Assembly (NCBI GenBank): GCA_937967645.1 | Contig: CALBTT010000178.1 | Coordinates: 1 to 33,084, forward strand | Source of the DNA: an uncultured Zoogloea sp. | GTDB taxonomy: Bacteria > Pseudomonadota > Gammaproteobacteria > Burkholderiales > Rhodocyclaceae | Length of the DNA stretch: 33,084 nt | Direction of reading: 5' to 3' | Shown: in pieces, positions 32,372 through 33,084 of the stretch | Layout: each line of letters begins with the position of its first letter | How positions within the stretch are numbered: the first letter of the stretch is position 1 | Translations under genes and position numbers: made by a program | The notes under the pieces: generated by a model | Seen by the model: only the letters and a program-made list of their open reading frames with translations | What the model was told of the DNA's origin: nothing | Database searches by the model: none

Positions 32372-33036
32372 GCCTCCACAGCCTTCTCGACGCGCTCTTT
32401 CCCGCCGGCCACGCGGTGGCGGTGGAGGGCAAGCTGATCGCCGGCACCGCCCAGGCGGGGGCCGGCCCGGTGGCGGTGCTGGGCACCACCGACGCGGCCG
32501 CCATCGGCCACGACATCGCCCTGGGCCTGGCCGGGCGCCTCCTCGACCTGATCGAGCAGCACCCCGGCCGGCCCATCGTGTTTCTGGTGGATACCAGCGG
32601 CCAGGCCCTGTCCCGGGCCGAGGAGCTGCTGTGCCTCAACGGCAGCCTGGCCCACCTGGCCCGCTGTGTGGACCTGGCCCGCCGCAAGAGGCACCGCAGC
32701 GTGGCCCTGGTCACCGGGCAGGCGGTGAGCGGCGGCTTTTTGTCCTTCGGGCTGATGGCCGACCAGACCTTCGCCCTGGCCGACGCCCAGGTGCGGGTGA
32801 TGGACCTGAAGGCCATGGCGCGGGTCACCAAGATCGCCCACGAACGCCTGGTGGAGCTGGCCGGCAGCTCGCCCACCTTCGCCCCCGGCGCCGAGAACTA
32901 CCAGCGCATGGGCGCCATTGCGGCGATCTGGCCGGAAGCCTCGGCGGCCTTGCTGGACGCGGCCCTGGCCGACGCCACGGCGCAGGACACGCGCCTGCTC
33001 GCCGGCCGCGAGCGGGGCGGGCGGATGCTCGGTGCG
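32368..33036 (+). CDS. mdcE: Malonate decarboxylase gamma subunit (3' end missing)
   Basis: The first 223 codons of the gamma subunit, starting at an ATG overlapping the mdcD stop (ATGA). The frame is open to 33036, where adapter sequence begins, so the C-terminus is missing (family members are slightly longer, around 230-270). Characteristic stretches are MSLHSLLDALFPAGHAVAV, IVFLVDTSGQALSRAEELL, CLNGSLAHLARCVDLAR and TGQAVSGGFLSFGLMADQTF, with FALADAQVRVMDLKAMARVT after it. It pairs with MdcD for decarboxylation of malonyl-S-carrier. Because no stop codon lies in the window it is easily overlooked. Confidence 0.94.
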
Positions 33037-33084
33037 AGATCGGAAGAGCGTCGTGTAGGGAAAGAGTGTAGATCTCGGTGGTCG
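33037..33084 (-). other. Illumina adapter sequence (artefact)
   Basis: The reverse complement of bases 1-48, beginning with the familiar AGATCGGAAGAGCGTCGTG. It is sequencing adapter left at the contig end and cuts mdcE. Confidence 0.98.

Noticed and set aside
1..33084. 48-bp perfect terminal inverted repeats as ends of a transposon, phage or linear plasmid
   Set aside because: The sequence is Illumina adapter; no transposase, integrase or replication gene is present, and the genes at both edges are cut mid-frame.

Overview
The window is one assembled contig of a GC-rich proteobacterium (about two thirds G+C by eye, not computed). The gene families and their order suggest a betaproteobacterium, perhaps a Rhodocyclales relative such as Thauera, Azoarcus or Zoogloea. 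That placement is inference, since there is no rRNA or other marker. The outer 48 bases at each end (1-48 and 33037-33084) are Illumina sequencing adapter in opposite orientations, so the biological sequence is 49-33036 and the genes at both edges are cut.

Region 1 (49-7129, + strand) is the lower homoprotocatechuate (3,4-dihydroxyphenylacetate) meta-cleavage pathway: hpaG1 (3' end only), hpaG2, hpaE, hpaD, hpaF, hpaH, hpaI and a gabD-type succinate semialdehyde dehydrogenase. Together they convert homoprotocatechuate to pyruvate and succinate. A 122-bp nested palindrome interrupts the run between hpaE and hpaD. Region 2 (7126-10422, +) holds three exporters: Bcr/CflA-type MFS, EntS-like MFS and LysE/RhtB.

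Region 3 (10444-13279) has an orphan Tat-exported amino-acid-type binding protein (-), a small SRPBCC protein (+) and an AraC-family regulator (-). The regulator faces Region 4 across a 296-bp AT-rich intergenic region that contains a possible leader peptide and two dyads. Region 4 (13576-23984, +) is ten closely spaced genes. It starts with an aromatic (aralkyl)amine dehydrogenase cluster, aauB-E-D-A, followed by two monohaem cytochromes c. It continues with an envelope module: DUF1329 protein, DUF1302 outer-membrane protein, HAE3/MMPL-type RND permease and YCF48-like propeller. The dehydrogenase would make arylacetaldehydes in the periplasm from tyramine, phenylethylamine or dopamine. After oxidation (and ring hydroxylation where needed) these feed Region 1, so Regions 1-4 read as an aromatic-amine catabolic island. 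This envelope module joined to a TTQ enzyme with no mauG nearby is the part least explained by known biology.

Region 5 (23985-24368) has no gene but carries six 11-bp tandem repeats and three 69-bp repeats with palindromic cores. Region 6 (24369-33036) starts with a secreted dienelactone-hydrolase-like protein (-) and a GntR/FCD regulator (-). Facing away from the regulator is a TRAP transporter (P, Q, M) followed by malonate decarboxylase genes mdcA, C, D and a truncated mdcE. The divergent promoter region has several TTGTAT/ATACAA half-sites resembling the MdcY operator, which supports a malonate uptake and decarboxylation operon controlled by the GntR protein.
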